From: Boudabousia tangfeifanii
GTDB taxonomy: Bacteria > Actinomycetota > Actinomycetes > Actinomycetales > Actinomycetaceae
Assembly (NCBI RefSeq): GCF_001856685.1
Contig: NZ_CP017812.1
Span: forward strand, 1,798,001 to 1,862,000
DNA length: 64,000 nt
Direction of reading: 5' to 3'
In this document: one piece after another, positions 29,044-38,343 of the stretch
Position numbering within the stretch: the stretch's first letter is position 1
Layout of the letters: every line of letters begins with the position of its first letter
Notes under the pieces: generated by a model
The model's database searches: none
Told to the model about the DNA's origin: nothing
The model's input: only the letters and a program-made list of their open reading frames with translations
Position numbers and translations under genes: made by a program

Positions 29044-30738
29044 TCAGTTGTTATCAGCAATCATGGCTGCCTTAATGGCTAGGACCTTGCCATTGCGAGC
29101 AACCTGAAGGGTTACCTCGTCGCCAGGAGAGTAACGGCGAGCGTAACCAACCAGTGAAGCGTTATCGACGACAGGTTTTCCATCAATCGACAAGATGACG
29201 TCGCCCGACCGCAAACCGGCGGCGCCAAACTTGGATTCCCGGGTCACTTTCCGTACGACCGCACCAGTACGTAGTGTCCCGTTCACCTCTGCTCCACTGG
29301 GAGCGACTTGAATACCCAAGAGAGCGTGCTGGACTTGCCCGCTCTTAATGATTTCTTGGGCAACTTTTCGGGCTAAATCAACCGGGATTGCAAACCCCAA
29401 ACCGATTGACCCAGCCTGACTCTGTCCCGAAGAAAGGGACATGATCGACGAGTTAATTCCAATGACTCGACCCTGCGCATCAAAGAGTGGGCCACCAGAG
29501 TTACCCGGGTTGACTGAAGCATCTACTTGAATGGCATTCGTGACCACACCGCCGTTATCGAAGATATTTTGATCTTGAACCACGGTAGGACGATCAAGGG
29601 CAGAAATAATGCCAGTGGTCATCGTAGATTTCAGTCCCAGTGGCGCGCCAATCGCAGCAACTTGCTGTCCGACTTGGAGGTTATCGGAGTTACCTAGACG
29701 AGCGATCGTTAAGTCCTTGGGTGGATTGACTAGTTTGATCACTGCTAGGTCCGTGCTTTGATCGACGCCGACCACTGTGGCTTCGTACATGCGGGAATCC
29801 GCAAGAGTTACCATCATCTGTCCGCCGTTTTGGGCGGCCGCAACGACGTGGTAATTGGTTAGAATGTGGGCGTCTTTGTCAATAATGACGCCAGAACCGG
29901 TATCAGCTCCCCCGCGGCCTTTGACCGCGATTAGGACTACCGAATTACCTACTGCTTGGTTTACCGCTTTCCAGTCTGCGGTGGCGGCTTGAGATTCAAC
30001 TACTGGAGCGACCTCGGCAGTCTTATCACTGTAGTTACCTTCAGAGATAAAGGTGGTGTTACCTCCGAGGTACCCACCCGCGTAGAGACCACCAACAGTC
30101 ATCCCGCTAGAGAGCAGCACTGCCGCCAACATGGCTCCGGTGAGTGAACGCCAAGTGACAGGGCGCGCAGGACGCTTAACTTTTGGCTTTTTGGCCTCGC
30201 GGGCGGGAACGTTTAGGGCAGCATATGAGCTGGTGTATGCGCCTTGGGTGCCACCGTTTCCATAACCGTTCTGTGCCCCTGCCCGATAGCCCCCTTGGGT
30301 CGCCCCGTAGTTGGGAGCGTAGGGGTTCGAGTTTTGTGGGGCGTAAGGGTTCGAGTTGTTCTGCTGGTAGTTACCATTTGCCTGGTACTGATTCTGGGTA
30401 GGCATCTGGCCTTGGTTTAGGTTCACAGTTTGATTGTTGGCAGAATCGTTATTCCCTTGGCCGGACGTGGGCCTAGTTCCATAACCATTATTTTGGCTGG
30501 CAGGGGCGTAGTTACGGTTTTCCCCGCTTCCCATCGGAGCTGAACCTTCATTTCCGCCAAAACGCGTCTCCCCTGCCTCATTGAGAGGTTGGGTTGGCTG
30601 GTAACCTGCTTGGGCCGAATGATTTTGTTCGGTATTTCCCGTTTGATTTTGTCCCTGAGCCGGGGGTGCGTAGGGGTTGGTGTCGGCTGACGACTCGTTA
30701 GGCCGGTACCCTCCATTCTGGTTCAGTTCTTCATTCAT
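29044..30738 (-). CDS. HtrA/DegP-type membrane-anchored serine protease
   Basis: 564 residues. An unusual Asn/Gln/Gly/Tyr-rich cytoplasmic N-terminus (about 1-178) precedes one membrane helix (about 198-222). The trypsin-like domain has the triad H297 (ILTNYHVV), D330 (DQSTDLAVIKL) and S414 (NPGNSGGPLFD). A single PDZ domain (about 470-560) follows. The protease would face outward and handle misfolded secreted proteins. ATG at 30738 follows GGAGAG. It lies downstream of menD with its own likely promoter in the 83-bp gap. Confidence 0.94.
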   Translation of the reverse strand: MNEELNQNGGYRPNESSADTNPYAPPAQGQNQTGNTEQNHSAQAGYQPTQPLNEAGETRFGGNEGSAPMGSGENRNYAPASQNNGYGTRPTSGQGNNDSANNQTVNLNQGQMPTQNQYQANGNYQQNNSNPYAPQNSNPYAPNYGATQGGYRAGAQNGYGNGGTQGAYTSSYAALNVPAREAKKPKVKRPARPVTWRSLTGAMLAAVLLSSGMTVGGLYAGGYLGGNTTFISEGNYSDKTAEVAPVVESQAATADWKAVNQAVGNSVVLIAVKGRGGADTGSGVIIDKDAHILTNYHVVAAAQNGGQMMVTLADSRMYEATVVGVDQSTDLAVIKLVNPPKDLTIARLGNSDNLQVGQQVAAIGAPLGLKSTMTTGIISALDRPTVVQDQNIFDNGGVVTNAIQVDASVNPGNSGGPLFDAQGRVIGINSSIMSLSSGQSQAGSIGLGFAIPVDLARKVAQEIIKSGQVQHALLGIQVAPSGAEVNGTLRTGAVVRKVTRESKFGAAGLRSGDVILSIDGKPVVDNASLVGYARRYSPGDEVTLQVARNGKVLAIKAAMIADNN

Positions 30739-30821
30739 CTTTGGCTCTCCAAATAAACAAGTTTGTTATCAATTCGTTACCTATTGTTACATAATCGTTA
30801 CCTTTTGCCTAGAGGGTAGTT

Positions 30822-32864
30822 CTATTCCCCTGGCCACGGCAAGACAATTTCCATAATTTCTGTGGTTTGCCCATCCCAGTTCGTCAACCGAGTTAACTCT
30901 GCTGGGTTGGTTACTTTTTCGTATTTCGCCCCGACTGCGGCGGCAAAATGCTGGTAATTGAAACGTTGTTTGGTGCGGAAGTAACGGTCAAATAGTTCGG
31001 CTGGAGCTTGTTGGTGTTCCAGTCCCGCGAAGATCGCTCCGCCCTCGTCATTCCAAACCACAACTTGCATCGGGACTCGCTGCCCGTCTTGCCCGAGGGC
31101 GAAGGTAGGCAGCAGCGACATGGCGTCATGCAAGAAAGTTAAGTCTCCGACGAGAACTCGCACGCCCGCCCCGACGTGGCGGCCAATGCCAGCGGCGGTA
31201 GCGAGGGTACCGTCAATGCCGGCTAAGCCTCGGTTCGCAAAAACTATTGGAGCAGGGCCGGCAGGAATGATTTCTTGGGTGCCTAGTTTTTGCTGGCCGA
31301 GGGCGCCCGCTACTCGGTCCATCACGCGGATGGCACTTGATGCGCCAACGATTAGCGGCAGGCCGTCCCAACTAGCTTGCTGCCAAAGTAGGGCGGCCAC
31401 GAGTTCCCTAGTTAGTTCGGTGCGATCCTGCGTTAATGGTTCACTAACCCCGCACAGTTGGCGTGGCAGCGCTGCTAGGCTGGCTTGTTGCCAAGCTACG
31501 AGCCATTCGCGTTTTTCTGGACGAGCCACTAAAAGGGAGTCGTTGTGCATGGATTCTGAGGAATCGTTATATGAGGTATCGCTGGCGGCTGCGTCTCCAC
31601 CGGAAGCTCCCCCACTCGCCTTGACGACATCGTGAGTTGTTTCCCCTCCGGCTACGCCCATGCTTCCTGCCACGCTGGCAAGCACTTCAGTAAGAGTCAG
31701 CACTTCGTCGCCGGGTTGTAGGCTGCCATTCCAGGTAGCCCAGTTGGTGACCACAATACGTTTTTGGGCGTGAGCCATTAGGGCCGTAATCGGTCGCGAA
31801 AGTGTGGGATGACCAAGCACCACCACGGTTTCAACTTTTTTCGCCAGCTCGGTTAGCTTTCCCCCCAGTCCAATCGCACTTTGGTAGTCGCTGAGGCACG
31901 GGTCCGCATCCCACAAGGTACGGTATTCAGCTTCGAGGCCGTGTCCACGCGCCCCGGAAGATGGTTCGGCCATTAGCGGTAGGCCGAGTTTGGCGGCTAG
32001 GTAGGCGGCTTCTGGGCCCGCTCCATCGCCGGCAATAACCACAGCGTTGGTCGGAACCGTTAGTCGTCCTCGGCCTCGGTTGACCAACATGGGACGAGGC
32101 AAAGTGAAAGGTTGCGGGCTGGCTGGCAGGCCGGCACTGGCCAGTTCTGGGATGGTGATTTCCCCGTTTGGCACTAGCGGGGTGTCGAAACAGAGGTTGA
32201 GGTGCGCTACCCCTGGCTGGTTTGAAAGAGTGCCATTTGCTCCGGCGATCGCGCGTGCCACTAACGCAGGGATTTGAGCCGGCGGATAGCCCGCATCAAC
32301 ATCGAACTCCCAAACCGGGGCAGCCCCGAACAGGCCGGGCTGTTGGGTGGTTTGGTTGGCTCCAGTTTCGCGCAGGTAGGCGGGCCGGTCGGCGCTAAGG
32401 ATTAGCAAGGGCACCTGCGAGTGGGTTGCTTCGAGTACCGCTGGGTGCAGGTTGGCGACGGCGGTGCCTGAGGTCATTACCAGCGCTACAGGTGCTTGCT
32501 GCTCGCTTTCGGTCGACCCATTTGCTTGGTTCTGGCCGAGGTCCCGGGCCGCCCTCGATAGGCCGAGGGCGTAGAAGGCGCCTCCTCGTTCGTCGGTGCA
32601 AATGTGGGTGTTGATCCGGCCGGCTTTTTCCGCGGCGGCAAGAGCGTAAGCGAGTGGGGCTGAGCGAGAGCCGGGGCAGACTACGACCTCGGTGACGCCA
32701 TTGGCGATGAGGCTAGCGACCACTTGTGTGGCGACTTGTACCGAGGCAGGTTGTGCGCCGGTATTTTCAGCTTGGGTGGTTTTGTCTTCCACTTCCGCTC
32801 CTACTTTCTGGGGTTCGTCAACTGCTGGTTGATTGACTGTTTGCGACCGTCCGGTCATGCTCAT
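30822..32864 (-). CDS. menD: MenD, SEPHCHC synthase
   Basis: 680 residues, longer than typical MenD (about 550-580). The N-terminal thiamine-diphosphate domain has VTEVVVCPGSRSAPLAYAL; the substrate and diphosphate-binding part has NRGLAGIDGTLATAAGIG, GDLTFLHDAMSLL and VVWNDEGGAIF. It condenses isochorismate with 2-oxoglutarate. Extra length comes from a ~40-residue N-terminal tail and a low-complexity Ser/Gly/Asn/Asp insertion at about 405-440 (ASGGASGGDAAASDTSYN). The start ATG overlaps the menC stop (ATGA), so menC and menD are translationally coupled. Confidence 0.92.
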   Translation of the reverse strand: MSMTGRSQTVNQPAVDEPQKVGAEVEDKTTQAENTGAQPASVQVATQVVASLIANGVTEVVVCPGSRSAPLAYALAAAEKAGRINTHICTDERGGAFYALGLSRAARDLGQNQANGSTESEQQAPVALVMTSGTAVANLHPAVLEATHSQVPLLILSADRPAYLRETGANQTTQQPGLFGAAPVWEFDVDAGYPPAQIPALVARAIAGANGTLSNQPGVAHLNLCFDTPLVPNGEITIPELASAGLPASPQPFTLPRPMLVNRGRGRLTVPTNAVVIAGDGAGPEAAYLAAKLGLPLMAEPSSGARGHGLEAEYRTLWDADPCLSDYQSAIGLGGKLTELAKKVETVVVLGHPTLSRPITALMAHAQKRIVVTNWATWNGSLQPGDEVLTLTEVLASVAGSMGVAGGETTHDVVKASGGASGGDAAASDTSYNDSSESMHNDSLLVARPEKREWLVAWQQASLAALPRQLCGVSEPLTQDRTELTRELVAALLWQQASWDGLPLIVGASSAIRVMDRVAGALGQQKLGTQEIIPAGPAPIVFANRGLAGIDGTLATAAGIGRHVGAGVRVLVGDLTFLHDAMSLLPTFALGQDGQRVPMQVVVWNDEGGAIFAGLEHQQAPAELFDRYFRTKQRFNYQHFAAAVGAKYEKVTNPAELTRLTNWDGQTTEIMEIVLPWPGE
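31292..31305 (+). repeat. Copy of GCTGGCCGAGGNCG
   Basis: In menD, antisense to the coding strand, which reads A-L-G-Q. Confidence 0.85.
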
Positions 32865-33958
32865 GGTTTGCCAAACCTGCGTTCTGGCAACGCTTGGCTC
32901 ATGGCGGCAAGTCTAGTGGCCCAGCGTTCTCTTAGTTCGTGGCGCACCTGCTCGGGGCCGTTTTCGCTGGGGTGGTAGATGGGGTCGAAATCGGGCTTTT
33001 GGGTGCTTAGGTGGGCCCCGTCGGATGGGTTTGCTTGCCCGAGGACGTCCTCGGTAAACAGGCTCATGGTACCTAAACCGCAGGCCCCATCGAGTTGGCC
33101 TTTGAGGGCGAGTTGTTCTGCTAGTCTGCCACCGGCCCAAATGCCGTAGGCCGCATCGAGGGCGGAGGATACGACCACGGGGAGTTGCGCGGCTTCACAG
33201 ATGTGCAGTGCTTGGCGGATACCACCAAGCGGTTGGACCTTAATCACTAGCAAGTCTGCGGCCCCGGCTTTGGCCACAGCGAGGGGGTCTTCGGCTCTGC
33301 GCACTGATTCGTCAGCGGCAATACGCACCCCCACTTTTTGTTTTACTTCGGCTAATTCGGCGACGCTGGGGCAGGGCTGTTCCACGTAGTCGAGGCCGCC
33401 GGCAGCTTGATTAAGAATGCCAATGGCGCTGACTGCTTGGGATACGTCCCAGGCGGCGTTGGCGTCGATTCTGATTTTGCCGGTGTCGCCGATGGCTTCG
33501 CGCACTGCTGCGAGTCGTTGGACGTCGGCGGCGAGGTCACTTCCAGGGTCGGCCACTTTCACTTTGGCGGTGCTGGCACCGGATTTGGCCACGATTTCGG
33601 CGGCTCGTTCGGGTGGTACTACCGGCACGGTGACGTTGAGTGGAATCGCGTTTAGCTGTGGTAGGGGTAATTCTAGGGTGGCGGTTTCGAGTCCAGCGGC
33701 AAGCCAGTGTGCTGATTCGACCGCGTCGTAGTCCCAAAATGGCGAGCATTCTCCCCAACCGGCTGGCCCGTGCAGCCAGATTCCTTCTCTGAGCCAGATT
33801 CTGCGGAATTTAACGCGCATGGGCACTTGCCATGCCACGATGGCGTCGATCCCTTTAGCAGCTAGTTTTTGCGGAATTTGGTTGCTGTCAAAGAAGGTGG
33901 TGGCGTAGACCTGTTCGGGTCGTTTGGCGCTTGGGGGGTTTTGGCTGTGCTCGCTCAT
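32861..33958 (-). CDS. menC: MenC, o-succinylbenzoate synthase
   Basis: 365 residues of the enolase superfamily. Catalytic features: KVKVADPG (KxK), the metal ligands D in IRIDANAAWD, E in YVEQPCPS and D in IAADESVRR, and the lysine in LLVIKVQPLGG. It dehydrates SHCHC to o-succinylbenzoate. ATG at 33958 follows AGGAG. Coupled to menD downstream by a 4-nt overlap. A 16-bp perfect palindrome, CCGAGGACGTCCTCGG (33039-33054), lies inside the coding region. Confidence 0.93.
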   Translation of the reverse strand: MSEHSQNPPSAKRPEQVYATTFFDSNQIPQKLAAKGIDAIVAWQVPMRVKFRRIWLREGIWLHGPAGWGECSPFWDYDAVESAHWLAAGLETATLELPLPQLNAIPLNVTVPVVPPERAAEIVAKSGASTAKVKVADPGSDLAADVQRLAAVREAIGDTGKIRIDANAAWDVSQAVSAIGILNQAAGGLDYVEQPCPSVAELAEVKQKVGVRIAADESVRRAEDPLAVAKAGAADLLVIKVQPLGGIRQALHICEAAQLPVVVSSALDAAYGIWAGGRLAEQLALKGQLDGACGLGTMSLFTEDVLGQANPSDGAHLSTQKPDFDPIYHPSENGPEQVRHELRERWATRLAAMSQALPERRFGKP

Positions 33959-33989
33959 GTCTTGCTCCTGCTAGTTGCGGTGATAGCTC

Positions 33990-35105
33990 CTAGTGGCTGG
34001 CGGGAAGGTTGAGTTCCCATTCTTGACTGATTAGGGCTCCGAGGTCGACGACCTGCCCTTCTCCGTGTTCGTCGTCGAGCGAGCGCAGGATGGCGGTGGG
34101 TCCGAAAACGGCCTCGATCTGCCAGGTTTGTGGGTAGTTCAGGGTGCCTTTAGGCAGGGCCGTTAGCGGTTTGTCTAGCCATGGTTGTGCCGCCGGGTTT
34201 GCCCAACCGAGCTGGTTTTCTATAATCCAGTCCCATTCTGTGCCTTGGTTGGCGGTGGCTCTCCCGTTTGTTTTGGCCGCTTGATTTTTGAGGGTTTCGG
34301 CGAATAGTTTCGCACCTGCGGAGTCTTGGTTTAGTGGTTCTGGGGTGACACCGGCAAGTTCTGGGTTGGTTTCTGGACTGCTTTGCTTGCCGAGGGCGAG
34401 CGGGGCGAAGAGGTCCATTTCTTCGTCTGGAGCTTGTCCTTGCAGGAAGTTTTTTACCTCGGTGGCTTTTTCACAGGCGGCAAGCACTAGTTCGGACAGG
34501 CTGGTTTGGGGCAGGAAGCTCTTGGCTTTGCGGCTTGAGCGAACTGCTTGGGTGAAGTCGAGGTTGGTCGAGGTGGCATCTTCAGCGGCTCGTACTTGCC
34601 AGCCGTCTTCATATTGAGCGACGCGAATGGCAACCACGGCTCCTTGTTCTACCCAGCGGTTTTCCCCGCGAGCAAGTCGTGAGGTGCCCACTTTCCAGGT
34701 GCCGTCAGCAAATCCCGCCACATAAAGGAAATGTGGCACGTCAAGGTACTTAATCAACGCAGGTGAGGCTTTTTCCCTGGGCGTGTGATGAATAAGTCGG
34801 GATTCGTCTGCTCTTGAGCAGGGAAAGCACTGCTTTCCTTTGGTGATAATCCGAGCAGTTCGGCAAGGCACATACGCAAAGGTACCGTCAGGCTGTAACT
34901 GTTGAGAGCCAATGCAGCGTCTGGCACCAGTCAGGGCACCACTGAGCTGGTGACCTGCGGCGAAAACTGGGACGCTTTCGACCTCGGCGTGCAACTGAGT
35001 TGTTTCCCCCTCGTTCCCAGTGGCATTTGGGGTCTCGGGGAGGGTACGCCAGTTTCCTTTGGTTTCGCTTTGGTCGGCAGATAGTCTCAGCAGGTAGGTT
35101 TTCAT
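33990..35105 (-). CDS. DUF2797 family protein
   Basis: 371 residues. The N-terminal half has the DUF2797 hallmarks: CIG...YVPCR...KQCFPCSRADE (four spaced cysteines, probably a zinc site), then YLAG-like VAGFADGTWKVGTSRLAR and RWVEQGAVVAIRVAQYEDG. The family is common in actinobacteria, with no established reaction. The C-terminal ~130 residues are specific here and rich in Pro, Ala and Asn. No SD precedes ATG at 35105; instead a TAACCT box lies seven bases upstream, suggesting a leaderless transcript. It may be the first gene of a DUF2797-menC-menD unit (31-bp gap to menC). Confidence 0.8.
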   Translation of the reverse strand: MKTYLLRLSADQSETKGNWRTLPETPNATGNEGETTQLHAEVESVPVFAAGHQLSGALTGARRCIGSQQLQPDGTFAYVPCRTARIITKGKQCFPCSRADESRLIHHTPREKASPALIKYLDVPHFLYVAGFADGTWKVGTSRLARGENRWVEQGAVVAIRVAQYEDGWQVRAAEDATSTNLDFTQAVRSSRKAKSFLPQTSLSELVLAACEKATEVKNFLQGQAPDEEMDLFAPLALGKQSSPETNPELAGVTPEPLNQDSAGAKLFAETLKNQAAKTNGRATANQGTEWDWIIENQLGWANPAAQPWLDKPLTALPKGTLNYPQTWQIEAVFGPTAILRSLDDEHGEGQVVDLGALISQEWELNLPASH

Positions 35106-35112
35106 GCGTTCA

Positions 35113-35118
35113 AGGTTA
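35113..35118 (-). promoter_or_regulatory. -10 box of a leaderless promoter for the DUF2797 gene
   Basis: TAACCT on the minus strand, seven bases before the ATG at 35105; no SD is present. The spacing matches transcription starting at the start codon. No clear -35 was identified. Confidence 0.6.
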
Positions 35119-35169
35119 CTAGATAGCTTTGCTTCTTTCGCCTATCACGACCGAAAATCTACGCTGAGC

Positions 35170-38151
35170 TTATTTGCCGGTAGCCAAACGGTAGAGGAAG
35201 GCAGCCATGGCCTGACGCTGGGTGTTGGCACCTGGACGATAGGTGTGGTCCGCCCAACCGGTGGAGATACCCGATAGCTTCATCCAATAGATTTCGCGGG
35301 CGAATAGATCCTGTGCGCGAACGTCTTTGAAAATCTGCTGTGGCAAGTATTCAACCACTGGCTCTGGAGTTGCCGGCAATTCCTTGGCAGGCTGAGTCGG
35401 TGGCACCATCGGCGATGGCTTTACCGGTACTGGCTTCTTCGGAGCCGGCTTTGCAGGTGCAGGCTTCGTTGGAGCCGGCTTTGCAGGTGCAGGCTTCGTT
35501 GGAGCCGGCTTTGCAGGTGCAGGCTTAACTGGAGCCGGTTTCTTGGGGGTCGGTTTAACCGGTGCCGGTTTCTTCGGCTCTGGCGTCGACTTTTCCACTG
35601 TTGGGGTGGTGCCGTACTTGAGTATATTTGCCCGCACCTTTTCCGGGATCTTTGCTATGTCGTAGCTACCGATTTCGGAATCGGTGGGAACGCGTGATGC
35701 GCTTTGCACCATCACGGTTGCCGGAGCGAACTCGAAGGCAGCGCTATTTAGAGACTTCTGACTGCTCTTTGGTTCCAAGGTAATGCTTGGAGTAGGTGCA
35801 GGCTTAACTGGAGCCGGCTTTGGCACAGGCTTCGGAGCCGGTTTGGTCGGCTTAGTCGGCGCTGGTTTTTCGGGAGTCGGCTTAGTCGGAGCCGGCTTTG
35901 TCGGAGCAGGTTTCGCAGGCGCTGGCTTAACGGGCTTCGAAGGTACCGGTTTAGTCGGCTTTGCTGGCGCCGGCTTTGCTGGAACTGGCTTTTCAGGGCT
36001 TGGTTCGACGGTCGGCTTAGTTACTGGTTTCTTAGCTTCAGGCTTTGCTGGAACTTCTAGCTTTGAAACCTTTTCCAGCATAGTGTTGGCTTTTTGGTTG
36101 CATAGCTCAGCGTTCGACTTACAGAGTCGGTAGAGGAATGCGGCCATCGCTTCACGGGTAACTTGCTGTTGTGGTCGGAAGGTTCCATCAGCCCAACCGG
36201 TGGAAATATGGGTGCGTTTAGCCCAAGTAATTTCCTTAGCGAAGAGGGAGTTTGATGGCACGTCTCTAAAACCACTATTGGTGTCGGTTGAAGTTGCACC
36301 TGACAGGCGGTAGATGAAGGCGATTAGGGCTTCACGACTGATTGGTGCCATGGGACGGAAGGTGCCGTCGGCCCAACCTCGTGCGTAGTGGTTTAGTCGC
36401 ATCCAAGTGATTGGGGCTTCGAACTGATGACCCACGAGCACGTCAGCGTATGGACCGGCAGTGATCTTGTCGATACGACGAGCTACTTCATCGCGAATAC
36501 CGGGTAGCTGAGCGAAGAAGGAGTTACCTGGGCAATCGGTGGAACCAACTTGGCGGTGACCTGAAATCGTGTTGGTAACTAGTGGGCTACGGTGACCACG
36601 GAAGTGGCCAACGAGGGTCATGTTGGTCTTCGGATCAACACCATTTTGGGCTAGTTTCCAAGCAAGAATATCGACGAGTGTCTTGCGAGCCTTCGGGCTA
36701 ATAGGCTGGTGGTGGTAGTTTCCAAGTACGGAAATGCCGAAAGTCTGCTTGTTGGTTCCGTAGGCGTGCGCCCCTTGTGGGGTGCGGTTCCGTAGGTCAC
36801 CGGCTCGGCCTTGCCATGCCCGACCATATTTATCGACGATCACGTTGTAGCCGATATCGCCCCAACCACGCGAGTTTGCGTGGAAGTAGAAGATATTTCT
36901 AATCAACCAAGGAACTTGCTCGGGAGTGTAGTTATTGGTGCCGTCGGTGTGGTGCACAATTGCACCCTTGACGGTGGAGTATTCGATCGGAGTCCAGAAC
37001 ATGGCCCGTTCGTTTGCGCCCCATTCTGCCCGACTGTGAATACGTGGCATCGGGGTTTCTACCTTGAAAGGACCCTTGGGGAAGAAACTATCGTTCTTGA
37101 GTAAATCGGCTGGGTTAGCTGCCGCGGCGACGTTCCATGCTGCTGGTGCTGCCAGCAGGGTCTGGAGGCCGAGGTCGGCAGCGCTGTCTCCAAGTGAAAC
37201 GTTTTGGCTGGCACCAGTACCAGTTTCCGCGCTTCCCTTTTCCTCTTCTTGTGGGGCTGGGGCCGGCTCTGGCTCGGCTGGCTTCTCAGGCTGTGGAGCT
37301 GGAGCAGGCTCTGGATCCGCTGGCTTTTCTGGCTGCGGTGCCGGAGCAGGCTCTGGATCCGCTGGCTTTTCTGGCTGTGGAGCAGGTGCTGGTTCAGCTG
37401 GCTTTTCTGGCTGCGGTGCTGGAGCAGGCTCTGCCGGTTTTTCCGGCTTCTTATTCGTGATTAGAGCTACGCGTGGATCTTTTGGCAGTTCTTGACCAGC
37501 GGGCACCGTGAGCATCATTTCAACTTCTTCGGCTCCGGCTACTGGTGCTGGTTCGCTACCAGGACGTCCTCGGCCACGATCTGGGCCATCTGCGCCGTTA
37601 TCGGAGAGATCTTTCCAGTCCGACCAGCCTTCCTTATTGCGGTAACGGTAGGTGACTCGAACCTTGGAGTCGGTTGGTTGCCAAACGGCACCGACCACGT
37701 TCGGTCCCCCATCGAGGTCTGCGCGTACCTTAACGCCACGGGCAGTTTCATTCGGGTTTGGCAGATCATCGTCAGCTTGCTTGCCGAGGTCGACCTTGCC
37801 TTCGCCTTCCTCACGCTGACGCTGCTCGGCGAGTTCACGATTGATTCGTTCAGCATCGGCAGGAGAAACTGGTTGTGGCTGTAAATCTACCTGTACCGGT
37901 TCTCCAGTCGGAACATTTACCACGACCGAATCTTCTGGGTTGGCGGCAGTAACGGGAGTGTAGAGTGGGCCAGCGGCAGTAGAAACGCTCACTGGAATGC
38001 CTTCGAAGGTAGCCTCACCAGTGGAGACCACAGGACGACTCAACGACAATGGGCCATTGGTTGAACTAACCGAAGCTACTAGCGGGCCGCCAACCAATGC
38101 GGTTGCTGTCAAAACGGACAGGCCCAATATCCAAGCTTTTGGTTTTTCCAA
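35170..38151 (-). CDS. Secreted SLH-anchored N-acetylmuramoyl-L-alanine amidase
   Basis: 993 residues. A signal-type N-terminus (KAWILGLSVLTATALVGG) leads to a propeptide-like region, a Pro/Glu/Lys/Ala repeat zone, a type 2 amidase (PGRP-like) domain at about 370-560 with the zinc/catalytic motifs VHHTDGTNNYTPEQ, WGDIGYNVIVDKYG and GHRQVGSTDCPGN, then two SLH repeats, a second long Pro-Ala-Lys-Thr zone and a final SLH repeat at the C-terminus. It should cleave the peptidoglycan stem-peptide linkage at the cell surface. The start is TTG at 38151, with AGGGAG 7 bases upstream; no ATG is available. It faces the SLH paralogue at 38344. Confidence 0.88.
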   Translation of the reverse strand: MEKPKAWILGLSVLTATALVGGPLVASVSSTNGPLSLSRPVVSTGEATFEGIPVSVSTAAGPLYTPVTAANPEDSVVVNVPTGEPVQVDLQPQPVSPADAERINRELAEQRQREEGEGKVDLGKQADDDLPNPNETARGVKVRADLDGGPNVVGAVWQPTDSKVRVTYRYRNKEGWSDWKDLSDNGADGPDRGRGRPGSEPAPVAGAEEVEMMLTVPAGQELPKDPRVALITNKKPEKPAEPAPAPQPEKPAEPAPAPQPEKPADPEPAPAPQPEKPADPEPAPAPQPEKPAEPEPAPAPQEEEKGSAETGTGASQNVSLGDSAADLGLQTLLAAPAAWNVAAAANPADLLKNDSFFPKGPFKVETPMPRIHSRAEWGANERAMFWTPIEYSTVKGAIVHHTDGTNNYTPEQVPWLIRNIFYFHANSRGWGDIGYNVIVDKYGRAWQGRAGDLRNRTPQGAHAYGTNKQTFGISVLGNYHHQPISPKARKTLVDILAWKLAQNGVDPKTNMTLVGHFRGHRSPLVTNTISGHRQVGSTDCPGNSFFAQLPGIRDEVARRIDKITAGPYADVLVGHQFEAPITWMRLNHYARGWADGTFRPMAPISREALIAFIYRLSGATSTDTNSGFRDVPSNSLFAKEITWAKRTHISTGWADGTFRPQQQVTREAMAAFLYRLCKSNAELCNQKANTMLEKVSKLEVPAKPEAKKPVTKPTVEPSPEKPVPAKPAPAKPTKPVPSKPVKPAPAKPAPTKPAPTKPTPEKPAPTKPTKPAPKPVPKPAPVKPAPTPSITLEPKSSQKSLNSAAFEFAPATVMVQSASRVPTDSEIGSYDIAKIPEKVRANILKYGTTPTVEKSTPEPKKPAPVKPTPKKPAPVKPAPAKPAPTKPAPAKPAPTKPAPAKPAPKKPVPVKPSPMVPPTQPAKELPATPEPVVEYLPQQIFKDVRAQDLFAREIYWMKLSGISTGWADHTYRPGANTQRQAMAAFLYRLATGK
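35441..35530. repeat. 30-bp tandem repeats in the amidase gene
   Basis: The 30-bp unit beginning GGAGCCGGCTTTGCAGGTGC starts at 35441, 35471 and 35501; the third copy diverges at its end. Each encodes ten residues of the Pro/Lys/Ala/Thr linker. Near-identical copies are prone to slippage, giving in-frame length variation. Confidence 0.9.
37249..37446. repeat. 36/42-bp tandem repeats encoding PEKPA(E/D)PEPAPAPQ
   Basis: Five units of 12, 12, 14, 14 and 14 codons in a row in the amidase gene, all multiples of three, with central units nearly identical at DNA level. They form a stiff Pro-rich wall-spanning spacer N-terminal to the amidase domain. Confidence 0.9.
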
Positions 38152-38343
38152 AACTAAACTCCCTAAAGTTAAACATTAACGATCTTTAAAAGGTCGATTT
38201 GGAACAAATAATCTCACAGGTTGCAACAAAAACCTAGCTATTGTGAGTAATTAGTCGAGATTGAGACGTATTTTTTCTTCAGCTTATTTTGGCTAACTCA
38301 GGTAAATTTGAGGAAAGTTTTCACTTATTACGGGAGGCGTTCA

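Noticed and set aside
37064..37495. Frame opposite the amidase gene rich in GAGAGSGSAG
   Set aside because: It is the mirror image of the Pro/Glu/Lys repeats on the coding strand, without start signals.
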